Shown: positions 1 to 8,513 of the stretch, piece after piece
How the letters are laid out: the number at the start of each line of letters is the position of its first letter
Numbering within the stretch: position 1 is the stretch's first letter
Source: Arthrobacter frigidicola
Lineage (GTDB): Bacteria; Actinomycetota; Actinomycetes; Actinomycetales; Micrococcaceae
NCBI GenBank assembly: GCA_003602285.1
Contig: QZVU01000003.1
Coordinates: 451,343-515,342, forward strand
Direction: 5' to 3'
DNA: 64,000 nt
Notes under the pieces: generated by a model
Database searches by the model: none
What the model saw: only the letters and a program-made list of their open reading frames with translations
Told to the model about the DNA's origin: nothing
Program-made: the position numbers and the translations under genes

Positions 1-534
1 TGCCTCGTGTTGCCATGACCGCAGCGCCTCGACCACCAGGTCGTGGTCGGCGACCTGCGGCAACCCGGACACCGTCACGACGGCCACCGGCCCCACACCG
101 CGCACATACAGGGGAAACGCTCCGCCATGGGCGGCATAGAGCGCGGGATCGAGCATCGGATTGTCCTCGGCCCTTCCGCCACCCCGGCGCGCCCGCAGCC
201 CGACCAGCAGGGACGGCTCCGCATACCGCAGCGCGGTGCGGCTCTTGGCGGCGGCCCACAGGTCGTTGTCGTAGGTGGCGCCATGCAGGGCGACGTGGAA
301 GACCGTGTGGTCGCTGCGGCGGATGTCGATGGCGATTGGGAGATCCCTTTCGGTCCCCAGCTCCACTAGCCGGAGTCCGAGGGCAAGCGCATCGGCAGCG
401 GTGAACCGGTCAAACTGGAGCTCGGCGATCTCGCCTTCGATCTTCCCGATCGCATCGGCGAGCAGCTCCTCCGACTGGGGTTCGAATGAATCCGGATCGA
501 ATTCCGGGGCGTGCGGGAGTTCAGGTGTCTGCAT
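1..534 (-). CDS. UPF0303 / heme-degrading-domain protein (3' end outside window)
   Basis: The reading frame from ATG at 534 runs to base 1 without a stop, giving 178 residues. The N-terminal helix (LLADAIGKIEGEIAELQFDR) is followed by an alpha/beta domain with IAIDIRRSDHTVFHVALHG and ending VAVVTVSGLPQVADHDLVVEAL. This matches the UPF0303 (YBR137W-like, 'heme-degrading domain') family, whose members are about 160-170 residues, so only a few residues are probably missing. The family is cytosolic and its biochemical role is poorly established, so the heme link is annotation by family only. No partner gene is visible because the window ends here. Confidence 0.75.
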   Translation of the reverse strand, partial: MQTPELPHAPEFDPDSFEPQSEELLADAIGKIEGEIAELQFDRFTAADALALGLRLVELGTERDLPIAIDIRRSDHTVFHVALHGATYDNDLWAAAKSRTALRYAEPSLLVGLRARRGGGRAEDNPMLDPALYAAHGGAFPLYVRGVGPVAVVTVSGLPQVADHDLVVEALRSWQHEA

Positions 535-663
535 CGCACCAACCTACTCCGCGGCGGCCCTTCGTGCCTGCTGCAGTTTCGGGACGGGCCCAAGTTTCAG
601 GACGGGCCGGCACACCCGGCGGGCCTCTGTGCCATGGACCCGGACCGGGCAGCCGGCCGGTGC

Positions 664-885
664 CTACCGCCGGCCCAGAATCCCCCGGATCATTCCGCCG
701 AGTCCGCCGCGCGAACCGCTGCTCATGCCGCCCCGGCCGGTGGTGCGCCCCATGCCGCGCCCTACTCCGCCCATGCCGCGCCCTACTCCGCCCGTGCCGC
801 GGGTCCCGCGGGTGCCCGTGGTCCCCGTGGTGCCGCGGCCCGCCAGTCGTCCCGCAGCGTTGATAAGTCGGTTGCTCAAGCCCAT
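664..885 (-). CDS. Small Gly/Arg-rich protein, hypothetical
   Basis: This is a 73-residue frame starting MGLSNRLINAAGRLAG and ending GGLGGMIRGILGRR. The start at 885 is preceded by AGGGAG at good spacing; a longer in-frame extension upstream has no such site. The middle is low-complexity Gly/Thr/Arg, and a 21-bp unit is perfectly duplicated at 751-771 and 772-792, encoding the heptad GVGRGMG twice. Composition is basic and probably disordered, with a possible amphipathic C-terminal helix. No family is recognised and function is unknown. Confidence 0.5.
   Translation of the reverse strand: MGLSNRLINAAGRLAGRGTTGTTGTRGTRGTGGVGRGMGGVGRGMGRTTGRGGMSSGSRGGLGGMIRGILGRR
751..792 (-). repeat. 21-bp direct tandem repeat inside the Gly/Arg-rich gene
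   Basis: Two perfect 21-bp copies (751-771, 772-792) are followed by a diverged partial copy. The unit is a multiple of three, so duplication keeps the frame and adds one Gly/Arg heptad each time. Confidence 0.85.
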
Positions 886-1081
886 GGCGCACTCCCTGGT
901 TGGCTGTGCCCGCAGGTTGATTACCCACCGGTCACGCCTCAATGCTAAGCCTGCGTTGTATTCCCGGCCATAACTTTCAGGACCCTTCATTCCGCGGATT
1001 CCCTCTGGGTAGGATGATGACCTCAGCCCCCATCCGAGGCCCCGGGGGCGGCGGCGGGAACTCGCACAAGGAGCGGACAGC

Positions 1082-1312
1082 ATGGCAATCGCGGAGGACG
1101 ACGGCGGGGAAATGGTGATCGGCGATGTCAGCCGGGTGGGCGGACGGGCACTTGCGGTGGGGCTTTCAGGCACCAGGGGCGACGAGGTGCTGAAGATCGG
1201 CTGGGTGGAGCAGTCCGCCGAACTCGAACTCACCATGGAGGAGGCGGTTGCCCTGCGCGACGAGATCGACAGGATCATCCGCGACCGCCAGTCCCACTCC
1301 CAGGGACGTTAG
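1082..1312 (+). CDS. Small hypothetical protein (76 aa)
   Basis: ATG at 1082 follows a strong AAGGAG site. The protein has a beta-rich N-terminal half (GEMVIGDVSRVGGRALAVGL) and a C-terminal amphipathic helix (LTMEEAVALRDEIDRIIRDR). It is soluble with no signal or membrane segment. Its stop (TAG 1310-1312) overlaps tail to tail by four bases with the zinc-ribbon-like gene on the other strand. No family is recognised. Confidence 0.6.
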   Translation: MAIAEDDGGEMVIGDVSRVGGRALAVGLSGTRGDEVLKIGWVEQSAELELTMEEAVALRDEIDRIIRDRQSHSQGR

Positions 1313-1464
1313 GCCTGCACCGCGGGATCGGCGACGATGACCCGGTGGTTGCCCTCGCACTGATAGACGGCGATCGCCCCCTCCGGAACGGGTCCGGACG
1401 CCGGCCACTGGCTCTCCGGAAGCTCCTGCAGGCTCGATCCGCACGATGGACACACAGCGCTCAT
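1309..1464 (-). CDS. Small zinc-ribbon-like protein (51 aa)
   Basis: The start at 1464 is chosen because AGGAGGAGA lies directly upstream; an in-frame ATG at 1500 lacks a ribosome site. The protein begins MSAVCPSCGSSLQELPESQW, giving one CxxC zinc-knuckle half-site, and has a further Cys and His in QCEGNHRVIV. The arrangement C-x2-C...C-x3-H suggests a single small zinc ribbon. Genes like this are common as short actinobacterial hypotheticals; the function is unknown. Confidence 0.55.
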   Translation of the reverse strand: MSAVCPSCGSSLQELPESQWPASGPVPEGAIAVYQCEGNHRVIVADPAVQA

Positions 1465-1578
1465 CTTCTCCTCCTGGATACCGCGGGCAGGTCCTGCCAT
1501 TAAACCCGGTCGCTGCCGCCGGGCCTACAGGATTGGGTTTACGCCGGCGCTGGACAAATCGCTCGACCTGCCCCTCCT

Positions 1579-1608
1579 TTGACACTTCTGCTCCGGCCTT
1601 CCTAGACT
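1579..1608 (+). promoter_or_regulatory. Promoter of the beta-glucosidase/LacI operon
   Basis: A perfect -35 box TTGACA (1579-1584) is followed after 18 bases by TAGACT (1603-1608), a good -10 box. The predicted start of transcription falls just upstream of or within the operator at 1621-1634. Confidence 0.7.
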
Positions 1609-1620
1609 CAACCCACCCCG

Positions 1621-1634
1621 TGAGAGCGCTCTCT
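1621..1634. promoter_or_regulatory. LacI-family operator
   Basis: TGAGAGCGCTCTCT contains the 12-bp perfect palindrome GAGAGCGCTCTC with the central CG step typical of LacI/GalR operators. It sits immediately downstream of the promoter, where a bound repressor would block initiation. The likely binder is the LacI protein encoded at 3159-4181, which would make the operon self-regulated. Confidence 0.8.
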
Positions 1635-1683
1635 GCGGCAGCACGGAGTTTCCGCAACCCATTCAAGGAGCAGGTAAGGGCCC

Positions 1684-3147
1684 ATGTCTCAGCAGGAACA
1701 CTTCCGCACAAACTGGCCGCAGGGCTTTCTCTGGGGTTCGGCTACCGCCGCCGCCCAGGTGGAGGGGGCCGGCCATGAAGGCGGCAAGGAGGACTCGGTC
1801 TGGGACGCCTTCGCCCGCATCCCCGGCGCCGTCGCGAAGGGAGAGAACCTCGAGACCGCTGTGGACCACTACCACCGCATGCCCGAGGATGTCCGCCTGA
1901 TGAAGGAACTCGGACTCGACTCCTACCGGTTCTCCACCAGCTGGGCCCGCGTGCGCCCCGGGGACCGCGCCGTGAACCGCGAGGGACTCGACTTCTACTC
2001 CCGGCTCGTCGATGAACTGCTCGACGCCGGTATCCTGCCATGGCTGACCCTCTACCACTGGGATCTGCCGCAGGCGCTTGAGGAGAAGGGCGGGTGGGCC
2101 AACCGCGACACCGCCTACCGCTTCGTCGAGTACGCCACCGACGTCTACGAGGCCCTCGGCGACCGTGTGAAGCACTGGACGACCTTCAACGAGCCGTTCT
2201 GCTCCTCACTGCTCGGCTACGGCTCCGGGGTGCATGCCCCGGGCCGCCAGGAGCCGCGCGCCGCCATCGCCGCCGTGCACCACCAGCACCTGGCACACGG
2301 CCTGGCCGTGGCGGAGCTGCGCAACCGCGGCGCCGTGCACCTTGGCATCACCCTCAACCTCAGCAATTCAATCCCGAAGGACCCGTCCGACCCGGTCGAT
2401 CTCGAAGCGGCGCGCCTTTTCGATTCCCTGCAGAACCGGATCTTCATCGACCCGATCCTCCGTGGCGCCTATCCCGAGGACTCCCTGAGGGACCTGAAAC
2501 CGTTCGGGCTGGCCGAGCTCATCCAGCCGGGCGACCTTGAGGTGATCGGGGCTCCGCTGGACTTCCTCGGAGTGAACCACTATCACGATGACCTCATCAG
2601 CGGGCACCCCGACCTCTCGGGCAGCGACGGACATTCAGGCGGCGCGGAGCGGCCGGCGGCGTCGCCCTGGATCGGCGCCGAATGGATCACCTTCCCCAGC
2701 CGCGGCCTGCCGCGCACGGCCATGGACTGGGAGGTCAACCCCGACGGGCTGCGGCACCTGCTGGTGCGCCTGGGCCGGGAGTACGAAACCCTCCCCCCGC
2801 TGTACATCACGGAGAACGGTGCGGCGTACGACGACGAGGTCAGTGCCGATGGTGCCGTCCACGACACCGAGCGCACCCGGTTCATCGTGGACCATATCGA
2901 CGCCGTGGGACGGGCCATCGACGAGGGCGCCGACGTGCGGGGGTACTTTGTGTGGTCCCTGCTCGACAACTTTGAATGGTCGTGGGGCTACGGCAAACGG
3001 TTCGGCATCGTGCGCGTTGACTACGACACCCTGGCCCGCACCATTAAGGACAGCGGCCACGCCTACGGCCGGGTGATCGCCGCCTCGCATTCGGGGTCCG
3101 ATCCGGCCGCCGCGCCAGCCGAGCCACAGGACCGGCCGGCTAGGTAG
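1684..3147 (+). CDS. GH1 beta-glucosidase
   Basis: This 487-residue enzyme has the full family-1 glycoside hydrolase architecture: N-terminal GFLWGSATAAAQVEG, acid/base Glu170 in TFNEP, and nucleophile Glu377 in YITENG. The length is normal for the family. There is no signal peptide, so it should hydrolyse beta-glucosides such as cellobiose in the cytoplasm after uptake. AAGGAG at 1665-1670 precedes the ATG. The LacI regulator follows after 11 bases and an operator lies upstream, so induction by a beta-glucoside is likely. The exact substrate (glucoside, galactoside or fucoside) cannot be read from the sequence. Confidence 0.93.
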   Translation: MSQQEHFRTNWPQGFLWGSATAAAQVEGAGHEGGKEDSVWDAFARIPGAVAKGENLETAVDHYHRMPEDVRLMKELGLDSYRFSTSWARVRPGDRAVNREGLDFYSRLVDELLDAGILPWLTLYHWDLPQALEEKGGWANRDTAYRFVEYATDVYEALGDRVKHWTTFNEPFCSSLLGYGSGVHAPGRQEPRAAIAAVHHQHLAHGLAVAELRNRGAVHLGITLNLSNSIPKDPSDPVDLEAARLFDSLQNRIFIDPILRGAYPEDSLRDLKPFGLAELIQPGDLEVIGAPLDFLGVNHYHDDLISGHPDLSGSDGHSGGAERPAASPWIGAEWITFPSRGLPRTAMDWEVNPDGLRHLLVRLGREYETLPPLYITENGAAYDDEVSADGAVHDTERTRFIVDHIDAVGRAIDEGADVRGYFVWSLLDNFEWSWGYGKRFGIVRVDYDTLARTIKDSGHAYGRVIAASHSGSDPAAAPAEPQDRPAR

Positions 3148-3158
3148 GCTGCCGCCCT

Positions 3159-4181
3159 GTGACACACCGCGATCCGGGCCGGGCCCGGCCGGCGCCGACC
3201 CTCGAAATGGTGGCGGCGCTGGCCGGAGTCTCGCGCGCCACCGTCTCCCGGGTTGTGAACGATTCCCCGGCGGTCGATCCGCAGCGCGCACGGGCGGTCA
3301 GGGATGCCATCGCGGCACTGAACTACGTCCCGAACCGAGCCGCCCGCTCGCTGGCCAGCCGGCGGACCCAGGCGGTGACGCTGGTGCTCCCGGAGTCGAC
3401 CTCAAAGGTCTTCACCGACCCCTTCTTCGCCTCGGTCATCGAGGGAATCGCCGGCTACCTTGCGGAAACCGAGTACACCCTCACCATGATCCTGTCCTCG
3501 GAGTCCTCACCCGAGAAGACCCGGCGCTACCTGCTGGGCGGGAACGTGGACGGGGCCCTCGTGGTGTCCCATCACAGCGGGGACAACTCCTGGGCACGGG
3601 TGAGCGGGTCCCTGCCTGTCGTCTTCGCCGGCCGCCCGCTGGTGGGAGAGGCCGCGAGCCACTACGTCGAGGTTGAGAACGAGCCGGGCGCGGCCGCCGC
3701 CACGGACCTCCTGCTGTCGCGGGGGCGGCGGAACATCGCCACCATCGCCGGGCCGCAGGACATGCCCGCCGGGATTGACCGGCTCGCCGGCTGGCGCAGG
3801 GCACTGGCCGGTGCAGGCCTTGATTCCTCGAGGGTCGAGTTCGGGGACTTCACCCCCGCCTCTGGGGCGGCGGCGATGCGCCGGCTCCTTGCCCGCGGCG
3901 CCCCGATCGATGGGCTGTTCGTGGCGAGCGCCCAGATGGCCGCCGGCGCGTACTCGGTCCTCGCGTCGCACTCGCTGCGGGTTCCCGGGGATATGGCGGT
4001 CGTCGGGTTCGACGACGACGAGTTCGCGGCGGCGCTCACCCCGGCCCTGACGACAGTCCACCATCCGGTGACCGGTCTGGGCGCACGGATGGCGGAGAAG
4101 CTTGTGGCCCTGATCGAAGGCCGCCCGGTCGAACGGGTCACCCGGCTGGGCACATCCCTGGTCCTTCGCGGTTCTGCCTGA
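3159..4181 (+). CDS. LacI-family transcriptional regulator
   Basis: The 340-residue protein starts at GTG 3159. The helix-turn-helix (LEMVAALAGVSRATVSRVVN, about residues 15-35) and hinge helix (NRAARSLASRR) are textbook LacI. The remainder is a periplasmic-binding-protein-like sugar-sensing domain ending LGTSLVLRGSA. It lies 11 bases after the beta-glucosidase and so is probably co-transcribed. It most likely represses its own operon by binding the 1621-1634 palindrome, with release by a beta-glucoside or its product. Confidence 0.92.
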   Translation: MTHRDPGRARPAPTLEMVAALAGVSRATVSRVVNDSPAVDPQRARAVRDAIAALNYVPNRAARSLASRRTQAVTLVLPESTSKVFTDPFFASVIEGIAGYLAETEYTLTMILSSESSPEKTRRYLLGGNVDGALVVSHHSGDNSWARVSGSLPVVFAGRPLVGEAASHYVEVENEPGAAAATDLLLSRGRRNIATIAGPQDMPAGIDRLAGWRRALAGAGLDSSRVEFGDFTPASGAAAMRRLLARGAPIDGLFVASAQMAAGAYSVLASHSLRVPGDMAVVGFDDDEFAAALTPALTTVHHPVTGLGARMAEKLVALIEGRPVERVTRLGTSLVLRGSA

Positions 4182-4238
4182 GCGGCACGCCCGCCCGGTG
4201 GCCATCCGGGGACGCCGGGCCCGCCTGGGCCCGGCGAA

Positions 4239-4589
4239 TCAGGCTTCGGCCTCTTCCGCGTCCCCATCCGGGGTCTTGAGGACGGTCACCTCGGCGACGG
4301 GCCGGGAATCCAGCTCCGCGTCCTCGTCCCTGCGGTCAAGTTCCTCGGTCAGCTCCTCAAGGCGAAACTCAGTCTCCGGAACAAGCTCCCCCAGCTCGTC
4401 GTACTCAGCATCGATCTCGCGGTGGATCTTGCTGTGCAGGACCTCGACCGACTCGTCCCTGAGCTCCGTCAGGTCTTCGGGGAACGGCTCCTCCGGGGTG
4501 AGTCTGCTCTTGTTGGGCATGTGTTCTGCTCTGTCTGTGGGAGGGGTGGCGGGGACCGGGTTCGACTCAACAGCGTTGGTCGAAGCCAT
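4239..4589 (-). CDS. Acidic hypothetical protein, possibly leaderless
   Basis: This 116-residue, strongly acidic protein carries helices such as ELRDESVEVLHSKIHREIDA and FRLEELTEELDRRDEDAEL, which could form a coiled coil. There is no signal or membrane segment. The ATG at 4589 lies at or within two bases of the transcription start predicted from the promoter at 4598-4627, so the message may have no leader; an internal ATG at 4520 has only a weak ribosome site. No family is recognised. Confidence 0.6.
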   Translation of the reverse strand: MASTNAVESNPVPATPPTDRAEHMPNKSRLTPEEPFPEDLTELRDESVEVLHSKIHREIDAEYDELGELVPETEFRLEELTEELDRRDEDAELDSRPVAEVTVLKTPDGDAEEAEA

Positions 4590-4597
4590 TAGAAAAG

Positions 4598-4627
4598 CAT
4601 ATAGGTAGCTTCCCTAACAAATGTCAA
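4598..4627 (-). promoter_or_regulatory. Strong sigma-70-type promoter, reverse strand
   Basis: On the minus strand TTGACA (4627-4622) and TATATG (4603-4598) are separated by 18 bases. The expected +1 is near 4591, next to the ATG at 4589. Confidence 0.65.
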
Positions 4628-4672
4628 CGTGGCCTTGATTCCCTCCCAGGCATCCGGAGGAGAACCGCGGCC

Positions 4673-4897
4673 TCACTCGGGCTGGATTTCCTTGGCACCC
4701 GCCGGCGCACCCGACAGCCCGACCACCTCGGGCTCGGGCAGGTCTGCGGCCTCCGCGATGAGGGCCGGATGTTCGCCGTGGCGCAGCGCCTCGACGACAG
4801 CCTCCTCAAGGGTCAGTGAGGCGTGGTCGAGTTCGAAGGCGGCAGCCTCCTTGTCTGCTGCGGCAATGCGGATGCGTCGGAGGTCTTCCTCGTTCAT
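4673..4897 (-). CDS. Small hypothetical protein (74 aa)
   Basis: ATG at 4897 is preceded by a purine-rich stretch (GAAAGAAGGG). The product is acidic and helical (LTLEEAVVEALRHGEHPALI) with a C-terminal ALIAEAADLPEPEVVGL that resembles a short helix-turn-helix-like segment seen in antitoxin-type small proteins. No toxin-like gene lies beside it, so that idea has little support. Function unknown. Confidence 0.5.
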   Translation of the reverse strand: MNEEDLRRIRIAAADKEAAAFELDHASLTLEEAVVEALRHGEHPALIAEAADLPEPEVVGLSGAPAGAKEIQPE

Positions 4898-5152
4898 GTG
4901 TTCAGCCCTTCTTTCCTGGACCGGAAATGCGCCGGGAAGACCATTCCGCCCCCCATCTGTCCTGCTCGAAATCAGCCGAACACGCTCATCATAGGAGTAC
5001 TTCAGAGTTTGCGATAGCGGCGGGTGCGGACGGCAACCAACCGTTCACATCCTGTCCCTCGCACGGAGCCGTCCGGCATGGCGGCACCTTGCCCAACAGT
5101 GATGTCTTTGCGAGTGTTGGCATCTCCGACTCCCTCCCGAGAGGCATGACAC
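4898..5152. other. Intergenic region, no gene seen
   Basis: About 255 bases separate two divergent genes. No convincing small gene, RNA hairpin or palindromic operator was found; the right-hand end holds GAGAGG upstream of the ATG at 5153. Confidence 0.4.
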
Positions 5153-6022
5153 ATGGATCTGGCCTCAGCGGCAGCCGAGCTGTACGCGCTGCCCCTTGAC
5201 GAGTTCACCCGTGCGCGGGACGACCGGGCGAAGGAGGCCGCTGCGGCCGGGGACAAGGACCTGGGCGGTGCACTCCGGAAGCTTCGGAAGGCCTCGACGG
5301 CGGCCTGGCTGGTGAACCTCCTGGTCGACCGGCAGCGGGAGGAGATCGAGCAGGTGCTTGCCCTGGGCGAATCCCTGCGCGAGGCCCAGGAGACCACCGA
5401 CCGGGCCCGCCTTCACGCGCTGGGGCAGCAGCGGCAGCGCCTCCTGGCCGGCGTCGCACGGCAAAGCCTTGACCTCGCCGCCGGACTCGGCCACCCGGTC
5501 GGAGCCTCCGCCCTGCCGGAGGTGGAGGGGACCCTTCGGGCGGCGATGACCGATCCGGGCGCGGCGGCGGCAGTCCTCACCGGCCGGCTTGTGCGCCCGC
5601 TCGAGGTCTCGGGGTGGGAGCCGGTTGATCTGACCGGGGCGGTCGCCGGGCCGTTTGAGGACCCGTTCGAAGCCGGTGCCGACGCCGGGGATGAGGGCCG
5701 GCCGGCCGATGATTCGAAGCGCGCGGCGCGGCTGGCGCAGGCCAAGGCCGACCTTTCGGAGGCCACGGCCGCCGCCGAGCGGGCGGCCGGGGAGGCCGAA
5801 GCACTGCAGAAGCGCGCGCACCGGATCGCGGTGAAGCGCGAGGGGCTTGCGGCCTCCATCGAGGACCTCCAGGAGCGGCTGGGGGTGCTGCAGCGCGAGT
5901 TAGATGGATTGGACGCCGAAGCCGCCGAGGCCGGGCGCGCGAATGACGCAGCAGAACGTGCGGCGGAGGCCGCACAGGAGGAGGTGGAGCAGGCGCAGCA
6001 GCGGGTCGGGGAACTCACCTGA
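5153..6022 (+). CDS. Coiled-coil protein, hypothetical
   Basis: This is a 289-residue soluble protein. The N-terminal half (about residues 1-165) is helical and begins MDLASAAAELYALPLDEFTR, containing KLRKASTAAWLVNLL. The C-terminal third (about 185-289) is a long Ala/Glu-rich heptad-patterned segment (AAERAAGEAEALQKRAHRIA, LQERLGVLQRELDGLDAEAA) that should form a coiled coil. Proteins of this type occur as conserved hypotheticals in actinobacteria. There is no enzymatic motif, signal peptide or membrane segment, and neighbours give no functional hint. Confidence 0.7.
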   Translation: MDLASAAAELYALPLDEFTRARDDRAKEAAAAGDKDLGGALRKLRKASTAAWLVNLLVDRQREEIEQVLALGESLREAQETTDRARLHALGQQRQRLLAGVARQSLDLAAGLGHPVGASALPEVEGTLRAAMTDPGAAAAVLTGRLVRPLEVSGWEPVDLTGAVAGPFEDPFEAGADAGDEGRPADDSKRAARLAQAKADLSEATAAAERAAGEAEALQKRAHRIAVKREGLAASIEDLQERLGVLQRELDGLDAEAAEAGRANDAAERAAEAAQEEVEQAQQRVGELT

Positions 6023-6089
6023 CGGTGGGCACCCCGGGAAGTCCGGCTGAGGCCTCGGCAGGGGCGGCGGTCCCTGCTAAGGTAGCGGC

Positions 6090-7481
6090 ATGTCGGCCCG
6101 GCCGGACGCCTATGGCGACGCGTTGGAGAGGGCGAGGGTTCACGCTGAGAAGTGGCTCGCGTCAGTGCCTACGCGCGCTCTGCCGCCCGGGCGCACGGCG
6201 GACGAACTCGCCGCGCAGTTCGCCGCTCCCCTGCCCGATCAGCCGACCGATCCCGCTCGAGTCATCGATGAGCTCGCCCTGCTCGCCGAGCCGGGGCTGA
6301 TGGCCATGCCGTCGGGCCGGTTCTTCGGCTGGGTCATCGGCGGCACCCTGCCGGCGGCGCTCGGCGCCGACTGGCTGGTGAGCGCATGGGACCAGAACGC
6401 GGGGCTGCGCTTCGCCACCCCGGCCGTGGTGGCCGCCGAGGAAGCCGCCGGGGGATGGCTGCTGGAGCTGCTCGGCCTCCCGGCCGGAAGCGGCGTGGGG
6501 TTCACCACCGGGGCCACCATGGCGAACTTCGTCGGCCTCGCCGCCGGGCGCCAGGTCGTCCTCGATCGGGCCGGCTGGAACCTCGACCGGGACGGCCTCG
6601 CCGGAGGCCCCCGCGTCCGGGTCTTCGTCGGAGCCGAACGGCACGACGTCATCGACCTTGCCGTGCGCTACCTCGGGCTCGGTGCCCCGACCGTGGTCGA
6701 GGCGGATGCCCAGGGCCGCCTTCGGCCCGATGCCCTTGCGGCGGCTCTGGACGCCGACGAGGGCCCCGCCCTCGTCTGCCTTCAGGCAGGCAACCTCCAC
6801 TCCGGGGCGTCCGATCCAATGACCGAAGCGGTCGCGGTCGCCCATGCGAGGGGCGCCTGGGTCCACGTCGACGGCGCCTTCGGCCTGTGGGCCGCAGCAA
6901 GCCCGCACTACCGGGGGCAGCTGGCCGGCATCGAAGCGGCCGATTCCTGGGCCACGGACGCCCACAAGACGCTCAATGTCCCCTACGACTGCGGGGTGGC
7001 GTTTGTCGCCCGGCCCGAGGTGATGCGCGGGGTGTTCGGGGTGCACACGAGCTACCTCATCGCCGATGTCTCGGGCCCGGGGGACCCGCTGGAAAAGGTT
7101 CCGGAGCTGTCCCGCCGGGCCCGCGGCGTCCCGGTCTGGGCCGCCCTGCGCTCCCTCGGCCGCTCCGGCACCGTCGACCTCGTCGAGCGGCTTGCCCGTC
7201 ACGCCCGTGCCCTCGCCGACGGTATCGGCCGGTTGCCCGGGGCCGAGATCCTCAACGAGGTGGCCTTCACCCAGGTCTGCGTGAGCTTCGGGGACGACGA
7301 CCGCACCCGGCGGGTCACCGAAAACCTGCTCGCCGAAGGAACGGCCTGGATGTCCGGATCCCGCTGGCACGACCGGGCGGTGCTCCGGATCTCCGTGAGC
7401 AACTGGTCCACCGACGAGGACGACGTCGAGCAGTCGATCGCCTCCGTCGCCCGTGCCCTCTCGGCGGTTGGGGAGGGGTGA
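6090..7481 (+). CDS. PLP-dependent group II decarboxylase/aminotransferase family protein
   Basis: The 463-residue protein belongs to the pyridoxal-dependent decarboxylase family (aromatic-L-amino-acid/glutamate decarboxylase fold). It shows the glycine-rich TTGATMANFVGLAAGR, the PLP-stacking and Asp region WVHVDGAFGLWAAAS, and the Schiff-base lysine K293 in TDAHKTLNVPYDCG. The start is ATG 6090 with AAGG nearby. Substrate cannot be assigned from the sequence. A double-hotdog thioesterase follows after 9 bases, so the two are likely co-transcribed. Confidence 0.85.
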   Translation: MSARPDAYGDALERARVHAEKWLASVPTRALPPGRTADELAAQFAAPLPDQPTDPARVIDELALLAEPGLMAMPSGRFFGWVIGGTLPAALGADWLVSAWDQNAGLRFATPAVVAAEEAAGGWLLELLGLPAGSGVGFTTGATMANFVGLAAGRQVVLDRAGWNLDRDGLAGGPRVRVFVGAERHDVIDLAVRYLGLGAPTVVEADAQGRLRPDALAAALDADEGPALVCLQAGNLHSGASDPMTEAVAVAHARGAWVHVDGAFGLWAAASPHYRGQLAGIEAADSWATDAHKTLNVPYDCGVAFVARPEVMRGVFGVHTSYLIADVSGPGDPLEKVPELSRRARGVPVWAALRSLGRSGTVDLVERLARHARALADGIGRLPGAEILNEVAFTQVCVSFGDDDRTRRVTENLLAEGTAWMSGSRWHDRAVLRISVSNWSTDEDDVEQSIASVARALSAVGEG

Positions 7482-7490
7482 GCGGGCGCA

Positions 7491-8450
7491 GTGGATGACC
7501 CGATGAGCTCCCGCGGCACCATGGTCCTGCGCTTCTTGGCCGCCCCGACCGACGTCGCCGTCGGCGGCAGCACCGTGCAGGCCGGCCGGGTGCTCGAGTG
7601 GATCGACAAGGCAGGGTTCGCCTGTGCCGTCGGCTGGAGCGGCGGCTACTGCGTCACCGCCTATGTCGGGGACGTCCGGTTCACCCGGCCGATCCCCGCC
7701 GGCAGCCTCATCGAGGCCCATGCAAAGCTGATCTACACCGGCAGCACCAGCATGCACATCCTGGTCAGCGTCCTCTCCGCGAACCCCCGTTCCGGCAGGT
7801 ACGAGGAGGCCACCGAGTGCCTCCTGGTGTTCGTCGCCGTCGACGACGCCGGCGCCCCGCGGCGCGTTCCCGAGTGGACCCCCTCGACCGATGAGGAACG
7901 CGCCTTCCATGCGGCGGCCGCGGAGCGCATCCCGATCCGGTCGGAGATCAAGAAGGAGGTGGCCCGCACCACCTACACCGCGGCCGGGTCCGGGCCGCGA
8001 ATGACCTTTCGGTTCCTCACGGCACCCACGGACGCGAACTGGAGCGGCAAGACCCACGGCGGCACGGTGATGGCCTGGATCGATGAGACGGCGTTCGCCT
8101 GCGCCACCGGGTGGTGCCGGCAGAACACCGCGGCCGTCTACGCCGGCGGCATCCACTTCCACCGGCCCATCCCGGTGGGCCACCTCCTCGAGATCGAGGC
8201 GAGGCTGCTGATGACCGGAACCTCGAGCATGCACATCGGGCTGCGCGTGCGTGCCGCCGACCCGAAGGACCAAGTGATGCATCTCGCCGCACAGTGCCTG
8301 AGTGTCTTCGTGGCCCTGGACGACGACGGCCGCGCCGTCCCGGTGCCGGCATATACGCCCGCCACCGACGAGGACGAGGCACTACAGCGCCATGCGCAAA
8401 GGCTCAAGGAGCTCCGCGAGGGCATGCCGGTGCTGGACCTGAGGCCGTAG
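7491..8450 (+). CDS. Acyl-CoA thioesterase, two hotdog domains
   Basis: This is a 319-residue protein with two tandem hotdog domains. Domain 1 (about 8-135) carries GRVLEWIDKAGFACAVGW and domain 2 (about 175-300) carries GTVMAWIDETAFACATGW. The pairing resembles BACH/YciA-type acyl-CoA hydrolases, in which the two domains pack as a pseudo-dimer. The helix motif differs between domains (WIDKA versus WIDETA), consistent with only one domain carrying a full active site. GTG 7491 is taken as the start; ATG 7503 is an alternative. It likely hydrolyses acyl-CoA in the cytoplasm. Confidence 0.85.
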   Translation: MDDPMSSRGTMVLRFLAAPTDVAVGGSTVQAGRVLEWIDKAGFACAVGWSGGYCVTAYVGDVRFTRPIPAGSLIEAHAKLIYTGSTSMHILVSVLSANPRSGRYEEATECLLVFVAVDDAGAPRRVPEWTPSTDEERAFHAAAAERIPIRSEIKKEVARTTYTAAGSGPRMTFRFLTAPTDANWSGKTHGGTVMAWIDETAFACATGWCRQNTAAVYAGGIHFHRPIPVGHLLEIEARLLMTGTSSMHIGLRVRAADPKDQVMHLAAQCLSVFVALDDDGRAVPVPAYTPATDEDEALQRHAQRLKELREGMPVLDLRP

Positions 8451-8513
8451 GCTCCCTCGTGACGCCTGTCTCCCCCGGCGGAACAACCAGCGCGGCCCGG
8501 CCGTTGCGGCAGT

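Noticed and set aside
6162-8282. Open frame of about 706 codons on the minus strand
   Set aside because: It is antisense to the PLP decarboxylase and thioesterase genes and has only composition-driven residues.
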